Shown piece after piece: positions 1 to 5,737 of a DNA stretch of 16,656 nucleotides (positions are counted from its first letter, which is position 1; each line of letters opens with the position of its first letter). The stretch comes from ZLKRG08 sp964654815 (GTDB taxonomy: Bacteria > Actinomycetota > Actinomycetes > Nanopelagicales > Nanopelagicaceae), in contig CAZZLH010000028.1 in the NCBI GenBank assembly GCA_964654815.1, positions 1 through 16,656 on the forward strand, in the 5' to 3' direction. The notes under the pieces are model-generated. The model searched no databases, was not told the DNA's origin, and saw only the letters and a program-made list of their open reading frames with translations. A program made the position numbers and the translations under genes.

Positions 1-34
1 GAGTCACTTGCTCTACCAACTGAGCTAACAACCC
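1..34 (-). tRNA. tRNA-Lys (probably CTT), 5' half only
   Basis: Reading the minus strand from 34 gives a 7-nt acceptor strand (GGGTTGT), T8-A9, a D-arm of GCTC/GAGC with the AGTTGGTA loop, and the 5' side of an anticodon stem followed by C32, U33 and C34. The window ends exactly at the wobble base, so the anticodon starts with C but its other two bases are not visible. The acceptor and D-arm sequence and the pattern AGTGA-CTC match bacterial tRNA-Lys(CTT), which is the best guess; other C34 tRNAs cannot be excluded. The 3' half lies outside the window to the left. Confidence 0.8.
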
Positions 35-52
35 AAAGCCTGAACGGGTCAG

Positions 53-81
53 ACCTTATCAATAGCGGGGTAGAGGGCCAA
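53..81 (-). promoter_or_regulatory. Probable promoter of the tRNA-Lys gene
   Basis: On the minus strand a -35-like TTGGCC (76-81) and a -10-like TAAGGT (53-58) are separated by exactly 17 bp. This puts a start site near 46, about a dozen bases before the mature tRNA 5' end at 34. The -35 matches the sigma-70-type consensus only in its first three bases and one A-rich position is missing, so the call rests mainly on the spacing and position. Confidence 0.45.
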
Positions 82-109
82 ATTGCCCGATTGCTCGTGT
101 TTATGCGTC

Positions 110-115
110 TAATAT
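110..115 (+). promoter_or_regulatory. -10 element for a leaderless transcript of the secreted nuclease
   Basis: TAATAT fits the actinobacterial TANNNT -10 pattern and ends 6 nt before the ATG at 122. With the usual 6-8 nt between the -10 element and the start site, transcription would begin at or within a base or two of the start codon. No Shine-Dalgarno sequence precedes this ATG, which agrees with leaderless translation. No convincing -35 hexamer is seen (a TTGCTC at 91-96 is too close). Confidence 0.5.
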
Positions 116-121
116 CCAATT

Positions 122-766
122 ATGAAGCGGCAAAGTATCTGGGCGATTGCTTTGATTATTGCCTTGAATGCATCAACCGCTGAAGCTGCGATTTCTGCAG
201 CAGAGATGGCGTTAGATAAATTGGCAGTGAAAGGTCGGGCACCTAAGACGGGCTATGCGCGAGATCAATTTGGTCAGAGATGGGCAGATGTAAACCGAAA
301 TGGCTGCGATACCAGAAATGATATTTTGCAACGCGATCTCTCAAATTTAGTTTTTAAACCGGGCACCCGAAATTGCGTAGTAGCTAGTGGAGATCTAGTA
401 GATCCTTATTCTGGCAAATTGATTAACTTTGTCCGAGGCGAGAAGAGCAGCATGGAGGTACAGATCGACCATGTTGTGGCATTGAGCAATGCCTGGCAGA
501 CGGGAGCTTTTAAATTGACCCTAGCCAAGCGAACAGAGTTTGCAAATGACCCATTAAATCTTCTTGCCGTCTACGGCCCATTGAATTCTCAGAAGCAAGA
601 CGGGGATGCTGCTACTTGGCTACCCCCGCAGAAGAGTTATCGCTGTAAGTATGTCGCTAGACAAATTTCCGTCAAAGCCAAGTACGGCCTTTGGGTTACC
701 CCGCCAGAGAAGAGTGCGATGAAGGGAATACTGGCTAAGTGTCCTAATCAAGAGTTGATTAAATAG
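122..766 (+). CDS. Secreted HNH nuclease, GmrSD/DUF1524-type
   Basis: A 214-residue protein with a Sec signal peptide (two basic residues, a hydrophobic core to about residue 16, Ala-rich end near 20-23). The mature part resembles the small extracellular HNH proteins common in actinobacteria that share the GmrSD C-terminal domain (DUF1524): the RDQFG and NGCDTRNDIL segments at about 47-69, the catalytic-type DHVVAL at 116-121, the NDPLNLLAV segment at 142-150, and the KYGLWV segment near 187-192. Four cysteines (62, 85, 174, 207) could form two disulfides, fitting export. The expected activity is metal-dependent cleavage of nucleic acid outside the membrane; substrate is unknown. The ATG at 122 has no ribosome site but sits just after a -10 element. 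It is convergent with tRNA-His. No GmrS partner is present, so a restriction role is unlikely. Confidence 0.85.
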   Translation: MKRQSIWAIALIIALNASTAEAAISAAEMALDKLAVKGRAPKTGYARDQFGQRWADVNRNGCDTRNDILQRDLSNLVFKPGTRNCVVASGDLVDPYSGKLINFVRGEKSSMEVQIDHVVALSNAWQTGAFKLTLAKRTEFANDPLNLLAVYGPLNSQKQDGDAATWLPPQKSYRCKYVARQISVKAKYGLWVTPPEKSAMKGILAKCPNQELIK

Positions 767-790
767 CCAAGATTCACTGACTGAAGATAT

Positions 791-867
791 TGGGGTGAAT
801 GACGGGGCTCGAACCCGCGACATCTCGGACCACAACCGAGTGCTCTACCAGCTGAGCTACATCCACC
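791..867 (-). tRNA. tRNA-His (GTG), CCA encoded
   Basis: On the minus strand the gene folds into a full cloverleaf: acceptor GGATG-type 7-bp stem with one G-T pair, D-arm GCTC/GAGC, anticodon stem CTCGG/CCGAG with loop TTGTGGT giving anticodon GTG, T-stem GCGGG/CCCGT around TTCGAGC. The extra G at position -1 (867) opposite C73 is encoded in the genome, the hallmark of bacterial tRNA-His. The CCA end is encoded (791-793). It lies 24 bp downstream of the orn stop on the same strand, with no terminator visible between them, so it may be processed from an orn transcript. Confidence 0.97.
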
Positions 868-891
868 ATGTCGTTTGAAGGCTAAAGTTTA

Positions 892-1524
892 TCAGTTTAC
901 TTTTGGCTCTGAATCCGTATTGAATTCCGCGGCAATCTGCTTGATATCAGTGCTCTGCGGCCCCGGTTTCTCCACGAAAATTGTCTTCTGATAGAAGGCC
1001 AACTCTGCAATTGAATCTTTGATATCGCCCAATGCGCGATGGTTGCCCGTCTTTGCAGGCGAGTTGAAATAGACCTTTGGATACCAACGTCGAGCCAATT
1101 CCTTTATAGAAGAAACATCGATGGTTCGATAATGAAGGTATTCGGAGAGTTTTGGCATATCGCGGGATATAAAGATGCGATCCACGTAGACCGAGTTGCC
1201 AGCAAGCGGTGATTTACCTGGGACGACCCCGGATGTTTCGAGGTACTTCAGAATCAAATCCTCAGCATCAGAAACGGAGATGCCATTAGGAATCTCTGGA
1301 AGTAGACCAGAATCTGTATGCATCTTGGTGACAAACTCATTCATGCCAGCAATCTGTTCTGGCGTGGCTTTGATGACGACATCTACGCCATCTCCAATGA
1401 TGTTCAACTCGGAATCAGTGACCAGTACCGCGATCTCGACCAGAACATCGTTTGCGGTATCCAGGCCGGTCATCTCGCAATCGATCCAGACGAGGTGGGG
1501 AGTATTAGATGCTTCGGTCGCCAT
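892..1524 (-). CDS. orn: Oligoribonuclease (DEDDh 3'-5' exoribonuclease)
   Basis: Cytosolic enzyme that degrades two- to five-nucleotide RNA (nanoRNA), including the pGpG product of cyclic di-GMP breakdown. All DEDDh active-site residues are present and aligned with the E. coli enzyme: Asp15 and Glu17 in WIDCEMTGLD, Asp115 in YVDRIF, His162 and Asp167 in NHRALGD. The conserved YLHYRTIDVSSIKELARRW block sits at 129-147. At 210 residues it is longer than the usual 180-200, with a polar C-terminal tail of about 25 residues. The ATG at 1524 is preceded on the minus strand by AAGG about 10 nt away and by TAAGGT, which could act either as a weak ribosome site or as a -10 for a near-leaderless message. 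It is divergent from pstC and followed by tRNA-His. Confidence 0.96.
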   Translation of the reverse strand: MATEASNTPHLVWIDCEMTGLDTANDVLVEIAVLVTDSELNIIGDGVDVVIKATPEQIAGMNEFVTKMHTDSGLLPEIPNGISVSDAEDLILKYLETSGVVPGKSPLAGNSVYVDRIFISRDMPKLSEYLHYRTIDVSSIKELARRWYPKVYFNSPAKTGNHRALGDIKDSIAELAFYQKTIFVEKPGPQSTDIKQIAAEFNTDSEPKVN

Positions 1525-1569
1525 ATAAGGAAAACCTTAAACCATGGGTAGAGAGATGCCCGCCATTAA

Positions 1570-1602
1570 TTTCATAGGTATTTCACCTGCTGTTAACTTT
1601 CC
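1570..1602. promoter_or_regulatory. Probable PHO box (PhoP operator) upstream of pstC
   Basis: Three head-to-tail 11-bp units begin at 1570, 1581 and 1592: TTTCATAGGTA, TTTCACCTGCT and GTTAACTTTCC. The actinobacterial PHO-box unit known from Streptomyces is approximately G(G/T)TCAYYYR(G/C)G; the second unit fits at 9 of 11 positions, the third at 8 and the first at about 6. Exact 11-bp phasing is the diagnostic feature. The box ends 33 bp before the pstC start, and a -10-like CAGAAT at 1610-1615 follows it at 7 bp, the arrangement expected for an activator replacing a -35 element. It also lies between the divergent orn and pstC genes, so an effect on orn is possible but not implied. Confidence 0.72.
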
Positions 1603-1635
1603 TAGCCGGCAGAATCGGTCTAAGCAAAGCAGGAT

Positions 1636-2613
1636 ATGGGCGTGGCATTAACCGCGGCTCCGCGCCAAATCACCACCAATCCAAGACCGAGCGACAAGGT
1701 CTTTCGGGCTGTCGTCTCCTTTGTTGGGCTTGTGGCTTTTGGTGTCTTGTTATTAATTGGCACCTTTCTGATTTTCCGCGGTTTTGAGATCTTCCGCATC
1801 GAAGGCTTCAAGTTCCTGACTATGTCAGATTGGAATGTGATTACTGACGAGCAGGGAAATCAGGTTTATCAATTCGGCATCTTTGCGATGTTGCTGGGCA
1901 CGATTCTGATAGCAATCACTGCTTTGGTAATCGGCGTTCCGTTATCGGTTATGACTGCGTTATATCTGAATTTCTATGCGTCGGAGGGAATCAAGAAATG
2001 GCTCACCACAATCATTGATTTGATGGCAGCTTTCCCTTCGATTCTCTATGGCCTATGGGGCTACTTTGTTTTGATGCCCATGGTGATTTATTGGTCCAAA
2101 TTGCTACATAAGTACCTAGGTTGGATTCCAATATTCGATGTGCCACAACCTTTTTATGAACGCTCACCATTTTTAGCAGGAATCGTTCTAGCAATCATGA
2201 TTATTCCGATTATCACTTCGGTCTCGCGCGAGGTTTTTTCGCAAACTCCATTGGATCGTGTGCAGGCTGCATATGCGCTAGGTGCCACGAGGTGGGCCAT
2301 GATCAAAAGCGTGGTTCTACCCTTTGGTTCTGGTGGAATCGTCGGTGGCGCGATGCTCGGCCTGGGCCGTGCATTTGGTGAGACGGTCGCGGTTTATTCG
2401 ATTCTAAATATCGTCTTCAAACCAAATTGGGAGATTCTCTTTGGCATGGGCGGCAACGTGGCATCAATGATCGTTTTGAAATGGGGCGAGGCCACTCCGA
2501 TAGAGACCAAGGCCCTATTAGCTGCAGGATTCGTGCTATTTATCTTGACCTTACTCGTAAACCTTGCCGCTGATTTCATCGTCAATCGCGCAGTTAAGTC
2601 GGGTAAAGCATGA
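1636..2613 (+). CDS. pstC: Phosphate ABC transporter, permease PstC
   Basis: Inner-membrane subunit of the high-affinity PstSCAB phosphate importer, forming the translocation channel with PstA. The 325-residue product has a short cytosolic N-terminus, a first membrane helix at about 24-48, a periplasmic/extracytoplasmic loop, then five more helices. The PstC-typical AAFPSILYGLWG segment is at about 131-142. The EAA-type coupling loop that docks on PstB is visible as ALGATRWAMIKSVVLP near 215-230, followed by the GRAFGETVAV helix. The ATG at 1636 is preceded only by a closely spaced AGGA. Its stop overlaps the pstA start (ATGA), indicating translational coupling. It is first in the pstC-A-B run downstream of the PHO box. 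Confidence 0.96.
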   Translation: MGVALTAAPRQITTNPRPSDKVFRAVVSFVGLVAFGVLLLIGTFLIFRGFEIFRIEGFKFLTMSDWNVITDEQGNQVYQFGIFAMLLGTILIAITALVIGVPLSVMTALYLNFYASEGIKKWLTTIIDLMAAFPSILYGLWGYFVLMPMVIYWSKLLHKYLGWIPIFDVPQPFYERSPFLAGIVLAIMIIPIITSVSREVFSQTPLDRVQAAYALGATRWAMIKSVVLPFGSGGIVGGAMLGLGRAFGETVAVYSILNIVFKPNWEILFGMGGNVASMIVLKWGEATPIETKALLAAGFVLFILTLLVNLAADFIVNRAVKSGKA

Positions 2614-3662
2614 GCACAATCAACCTACAAGTAAATCCGATTAAACCTTGGAAACTATCGCCTCGTGAGATCGCTCAACCAGCGCTTATTCTCTTTGCCG
2701 CTGCGCTTGTGGCATACCTGATTGTCGAAACCACAGGCTTCGATGGGAAATTGGCTTTTGTCTCGCTCTTCTTTCTCCTTGCGACTGGTGCGCTATTTAC
2801 CTTTAAGTTCGTAACACGCGGCAAACAAGCTGCCTTCGATTCATTGGCTTCTTCCATAATGTTAAGCGCCAGCCTCGTAGTATTTTTACCGGTGTTCAAT
2901 ATTCTCTTCGCAACTATTGCCAAAGGCGCTGCGGGAATCCATAAAAGTTTATTTACCGACACCATGCAGAGCGCTTCCTATATGGATCCAATTGAAAATG
3001 GCGGGCTCCTTCACGCAATAGTCGGAACATTATTTCTGATCATCCTCACCATGATCATCTCGGTGCCCACGGGAATTCTCACGGCGCTCTATTTAACAGA
3101 GATAAAGGGGCCTGGATCCCGCTTTATCCAATTTACCGTGCAAGCGATGTCGGGCGTGCCATCTGTGGTCGCAGGTCTTTTTATCTTCGCATCCATTATT
3201 TTGACCACGCCAATCAAAGCCTCAGGTATTGCAGGCGCATTAGCGTTATCGATTTTGATGATCCCCACCGTGACCCGAACCGCGCAAGAGGTCTTGTTAT
3301 TGATTCCTAACGATCTACGTGAAGCAGGACTTGCGATGGGCGCTACCCAATGGAAGACCGTTTCGACCATTGTGGTGCCAGCAGCTCGCAATGGGTTGCT
3401 TACCGCAACCATCTTGGGCGTTGCCCGTATCGCCGGAGAGACCGCGCCACTTATCTTCACGATCGGTGGGGCAGATGGCCTCAACTGGAATCCATTCTCA
3501 AATTACCAAGCAGCGCTTCCGATATATGTCTGGAAAGGTTTGCTGCTTGGCACCCCTGAATCTATTCAGCGCGCATGGACTGGCATCTTGGTCCTTTTGG
3601 TTCTAGTGCTTGGTTTATTTGTATTGGCCCGTGTATTTGGATCTAGAAAGGTTGGGCGATGA
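2610..3662 (+). CDS. pstA: Phosphate ABC transporter, permease PstA
   Basis: Second channel subunit of the PstSCAB importer. The 350-residue product carries two extra N-terminal helices at about 25-43 and 48-66 before the binding-protein-dependent permease domain, a common actinobacterial layout. The VPTGILTALYLTEI and MSGVPSVVAGLFIF segments (about 152-195) and the EAA loop AMGATQWKTVSTIVVPAAR (about 241-259), followed by GVARIAGETAPLIF, are typical of PstA. It starts inside the pstC stop (ATGA overlap) and its own stop overlaps the pstB start in the same way, so the three genes are almost certainly one coupled operon. There is no good ribosome site of its own. Confidence 0.96.
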   Translation: MSTINLQVNPIKPWKLSPREIAQPALILFAAALVAYLIVETTGFDGKLAFVSLFFLLATGALFTFKFVTRGKQAAFDSLASSIMLSASLVVFLPVFNILFATIAKGAAGIHKSLFTDTMQSASYMDPIENGGLLHAIVGTLFLIILTMIISVPTGILTALYLTEIKGPGSRFIQFTVQAMSGVPSVVAGLFIFASIILTTPIKASGIAGALALSILMIPTVTRTAQEVLLLIPNDLREAGLAMGATQWKTVSTIVVPAARNGLLTATILGVARIAGETAPLIFTIGGADGLNWNPFSNYQAALPIYVWKGLLLGTPESIQRAWTGILVLLVLVLGLFVLARVFGSRKVGR

Positions 3663-4426
3663 GTTCAGATTTGGAAGCAAGGGGCGTGCATGCCTGGTTT
3701 GGCAAACACCATGCGCTCGCAGATGTATCGCTGACCTTTAACACCGGCTCAGTTACCGCATTAATTGGCCCATCTGGCTGCGGTAAATCCACATTCATCA
3801 GAACGCTAAATCGAATGCACGAGTTCATCCCTGGTGCGGCAATGGCGGGTGAAGTCCTTCTTAACGGAAAAGATATCTACGAAAAGGGAATTGATGTAAC
3901 CAAGATTCGCCTACAGATCGGAATGGTCTTTCAAAAACCGAATCCATTTCCATCCATGACTATCGGCGAAAACGTGCTCTCTGGAATCAAATTGGCACAA
4001 CTTAAGGTCGAGAATAAAGATGACTTACTTGAAGAGTGCTTGGTTCGTGCAGGGCTATGGAAAGAGGTTAAGGACCGATTAGGCGCCCATGCCGGCGGCT
4101 TATCGGGTGGCCAACAACAGAGACTTTGTATAGCTAGATCTCTAGCGGTCAAGCCCAAAGTGCTTTTGATGGACGAGCCCTGCTCTGCGCTAGATCCCGG
4201 TTCGACTCTTCGTATCGAGGACACCATTAAAGAGTTGGCAAAGAGTATGACGATCGTCATTGTTACGCACAATATGCAACAAGCCTCACGTATTTCGGAT
4301 TACACCGCCTTCTTCTTAACTGATGGTGGTCCTGGCCAGATGGTTGAAGTCGGCACTACCGCTGAAATCTTCTCTCGCCCAAAGGATCAGCGCACCGAGG
4401 ACTATGTCTCGGGCCGATTTGGTTAA
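3659..4426 (+). CDS. pstB: Phosphate ABC transporter ATPase PstB
   Basis: Cytosolic nucleotide-binding subunit that powers phosphate import. All ABC motifs are intact in the 255-residue product: Walker A GPSGCGKST (37-45), Q-loop at Gln92 in the PstB-typical FQKPNPFP, signature LSGGQQQR (148-155), Walker B VLLMDEP (168-174) with the PstB-specific CSALDP, and switch His204 in IVTHNMQQA. The length is normal for PstB. A ribosome site GAAAGG (3646-3651) lies 7 nt before the ATG, and the start overlaps the pstA stop (ATGA). The last two codons and stop lie within the first unit of the PHO box that precedes pstS. No phoU follows, unlike in E. coli. Confidence 0.98.
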   Translation: MSSDLEARGVHAWFGKHHALADVSLTFNTGSVTALIGPSGCGKSTFIRTLNRMHEFIPGAAMAGEVLLNGKDIYEKGIDVTKIRLQIGMVFQKPNPFPSMTIGENVLSGIKLAQLKVENKDDLLEECLVRAGLWKEVKDRLGAHAGGLSGGQQQRLCIARSLAVKPKVLLMDEPCSALDPGSTLRIEDTIKELAKSMTIVIVTHNMQQASRISDYTAFFLTDGGPGQMVEVGTTAEIFSRPKDQRTEDYVSGRFG

Positions 4427-4454
4427 CCCAAAATTCACTTTGAGTTGTCCGCAA
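4422..4454. promoter_or_regulatory. Probable PHO box upstream of pstS, overlapping the pstB stop
   Basis: Three 11-bp units in register begin at 4422, 4433 and 4444: GTTAACCCAAA, ATTCACTTTGA and GTTGTCCGCAA. The first two fit the Streptomyces-type PHO unit at about 8 of 11 positions each; the third is weak. The first unit contains the TAA of pstB and shares GTTAACYY with the third unit of the pstC box. A loose -10 candidate CATATC is at 4464-4469, giving a leader of roughly 65 nt before pstS. This would give pstS its own phosphate-starvation promoter inside the cluster. Confidence 0.65.
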
Positions 4455-4538
4455 ATTAAGCGCCATATCAGTTGTAGTTAGGCATAAGAAATAGATTTCT
4501 CTCGTTCTCCTATTGAACAAACTATCCGAAAGGTAAAA

Positions 4539-5510
4539 ATGAAAAACGCATTCAAGAAGATCGCAGTGATAGGCACTGCTTTTTCGATGATATTTATCCC
4601 TGCTGCCAATGCCTTGGAGCTAAAAGTCTCCGGCGCTTCCTCTGTTGCGGGTTTGATTGATAAGTGCAAGGTGGATTATCAAAAAGGAACTGGCCATTCA
4701 TTTAGCTATGGCTCAGTTGGATCGGGTGCGGGTAAGACCGCCTTTGCAAATGGCACAGTCGACTTTGCCTTCTCTGATTCAGCCCATTCACCGATGATTC
4801 CTAATGAAATCCATGTGCCAACGGTGCTCTGGCCTGTTGCGATTTTGACCAACCTCCCTGGTTCCAACAAGCCAGTGACACTTTCTACCGATACATTGGC
4901 GGGAATTCTCTCTGGAAAGATCAGTAAGTGGAATGATCCTGCAATTGTTGCGGATAACAACCGCACCATCACAACCATCATTTACAAGAAGGATGCCTCT
5001 GGCAAAGTTGCCAAAGATGCCAAAGGTCAGCCAATCGTGCTTCGTACCCAAGCAACTCCACAGCGACGCACCATGCCAAATCTNNNNNNNNNNNNNNNNN
5101 NNNNNNNNNNNNNNNNNNNNNNNNNNNNNNNNNNNNNNNNNNNNNNNNNNNNNNNNNNNNNNNNNNNNNNNNNNNNNNNNNNNATCAATCAGGCTGGAAA
5201 TGCGATCACACCTAATTCAGATTCAGCAGCTGCTGCAGGTGGCGTAGCGAAGATCGATGAGACCACTGGGCTATTGACCTTTGATTACTTAACAAAGGAT
5301 GCAGATGCCTATCCAATCACTGCCACTACCTATGCTTTGGTCTCAACCAAGTATGGCGATGCGGCAAAGGCGAAGGCGGTCAAGGAAACTCTCGAATTCC
5401 ATGCCTTCAAGTGCCCGGGTCTTAATCCAACTTTGGGATTTGCTTCGCTCGATGCGAATACCAAGTTCGGCCAGATCGTGAGCCGTCAATTAGCAAAACT
5501 AGGAGCTTGA
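4539..5510 (+). CDS. pstS: Phosphate-binding protein PstS (interrupted by assembly gap)
   Basis: Extracytoplasmic phosphate receptor that delivers substrate to PstCA. A Sec signal peptide ends in an AxA motif (ANA, residues 23-25); no Cys follows, so there is no lipobox, unusual for a Gram-positive PstS. The phosphate-site segments SGASSVAG (31-38), GSVGSGAGKTAF and VDFAFSDS are present; the FxCPGLNP region and C-terminus resemble PstS too. The segment that should carry the Arg and the SGT phosphate ligands is hidden by the 100 N at 5084-5183. Both flanks read in the same frame, but the true gap length is unknown, so 323 residues is only nominal. A good ribosome site GAAAGG (4528-4533) precedes the ATG by 5 nt. 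The gene follows pstB, with its own PHO box, rather than leading the operon. Confidence 0.92.
   Translation: MKNAFKKIAVIGTAFSMIFIPAANALELKVSGASSVAGLIDKCKVDYQKGTGHSFSYGSVGSGAGKTAFANGTVDFAFSDSAHSPMIPNEIHVPTVLWPVAILTNLPGSNKPVTLSTDTLAGILSGKISKWNDPAIVADNNRTITTIIYKKDASGKVAKDAKGQPIVLRTQATPQRRTMPNXXXXXXXXXXXXXXXXXXXXXXXXXXXXXXXXXXINQAGNAITPNSDSAAAAGGVAKIDETTGLLTFDYLTKDADAYPITATTYALVSTKYGDAAKAKAVKETLEFHAFKCPGLNPTLGFASLDANTKFGQIVSRQLAKLGA
5084..5183. other. Assembly gap of 100 N inside pstS
   Basis: A run of exactly 100 N, the conventional placeholder for a scaffold gap of unknown size. PstS proteins usually have about 65-85 residues between the conserved Arg/SGT region and the block matching the right flank, so the real gap is probably larger than 100 bases; this is inferred from family knowledge, not measured. 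Confidence 0.99.
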
Positions 5511-5529
5511 TTTAAGAGGCTTCAATGAT

Positions 5530-5559
5530 CTAACTCGGTTATAGATTGAACCGAGTTAG
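5530..5559. repeat. Perfect inverted repeat downstream of pstS
   Basis: CTAACTCGGTT (5530-5540) and AACCGAGTTAG (5549-5559) are perfectly complementary around an 8-nt loop. The stem lies 20 nt after the pstS stop and has no T tract on either strand, so it is more likely an mRNA 3' stabiliser or a dimer-binding site than a terminator by itself. It directly precedes the terminator at 5566-5607. Confidence 0.7.
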
Positions 5560-5565
5560 AGAGTG

Positions 5566-5607
5566 AAAAACCCAGTGCCGGTCTAAAGCACCAGGTACTG
5601 GGTTTTT
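5566..5607. terminator. Bidirectional Rho-independent terminator between pstS and tRNA-Arg
   Basis: AAAAACCCAGT (5566-5576) pairs with ACTGGGTTTTT (5597-5607), with a further short GCC/GGT extension inside the loop. The plus strand ends in a run of six T for pstS transcription, and the minus strand ends in a run of five T for tRNA-Arg, whose 3' end is only 3 nt away. It therefore probably serves both converging transcripts. Confidence 0.85.
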
Positions 5608-5609
5608 TG

Positions 5610-5683
5610 CGCGCCTGGCAGGAATCGAACCTGCGACGCTGGGCTTAGAAGTCCCACGCTCTATCCGACTGAGCTACAGGCGC
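5610..5683 (-). tRNA. tRNA-Arg (TCT)
   Basis: The minus strand folds into a cloverleaf: perfect 7-bp acceptor GCGCCTG/CAGGCGC, D-arm GCTC/GAGC, anticodon loop CTTCTAA with anticodon TCT, T-stem GCAGG/CCTGC around TTCGATT, discriminator G73. The CCA end is not encoded, in contrast to tRNA-His here. The anticodon stem TGGGA/GCCCA has an A-G mismatch at the 31-39 pair next to the loop; the other four pairs are normal. The sequence flows directly into the terminator at 5566-5607. Confidence 0.95.
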
Positions 5684-5703
5684 ACGTGATTTGTACGATG
5701 CGA

Positions 5704-5709
5704 ATTCTA
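5704..5709 (-). promoter_or_regulatory. Possible -10 element of tRNA-Arg
   Basis: TAGAAT on the minus strand lies about 20 nt upstream of the tRNA 5' end at 5683, a suitable distance for a tRNA promoter. No recognisable -35 hexamer is found 16-18 bp further upstream, so support is limited. Confidence 0.3.
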
Positions 5710-5723
5710 CTGACTATATAGAT

Positions 5724-5729
5724 TAAAGT
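5724..5729 (+). promoter_or_regulatory. -10 element for a probable leaderless ettA transcript
   Basis: TAAAGT fits TANNNT and ends 8 nt before the ettA ATG at 5738; the sequence between is pyrimidine-rich with no Shine-Dalgarno. Transcription would start at or very near the ATG. An overlapping TATATA/TAGATT at 5715-5724 is an alternative -10 that would give a leader of only a few bases. Confidence 0.45.
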
Positions 5730-5737
5730 TTCCGCTT

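Noticed and set aside
35..121. A PHO box upstream of the secreted nuclease
   Set aside because: GGTCAGACC near 48 and TCAATAG near 59 are about 11 bp apart but share too little with the PHO unit to support a site.
122..766. A GmrSD-type (type IV restriction) system
   Set aside because: Only the DUF1524/HNH-like part is present, with a signal peptide and no N-terminal GmrS/DUF262 domain or partner gene, so a defence role is not supported.
3089..3484. Open frame of 131 codons antisense to pstA
   Set aside because: Composition is that of an antisense shadow of a membrane protein, no ribosome site, and pstA on the other strand is unambiguous.
5084..5183. Evidence that pstS is intact because both flanks are in one frame
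   Set aside because: With a placeholder gap of unknown size, matching frames have a one in three chance, so it says nothing on the true length.
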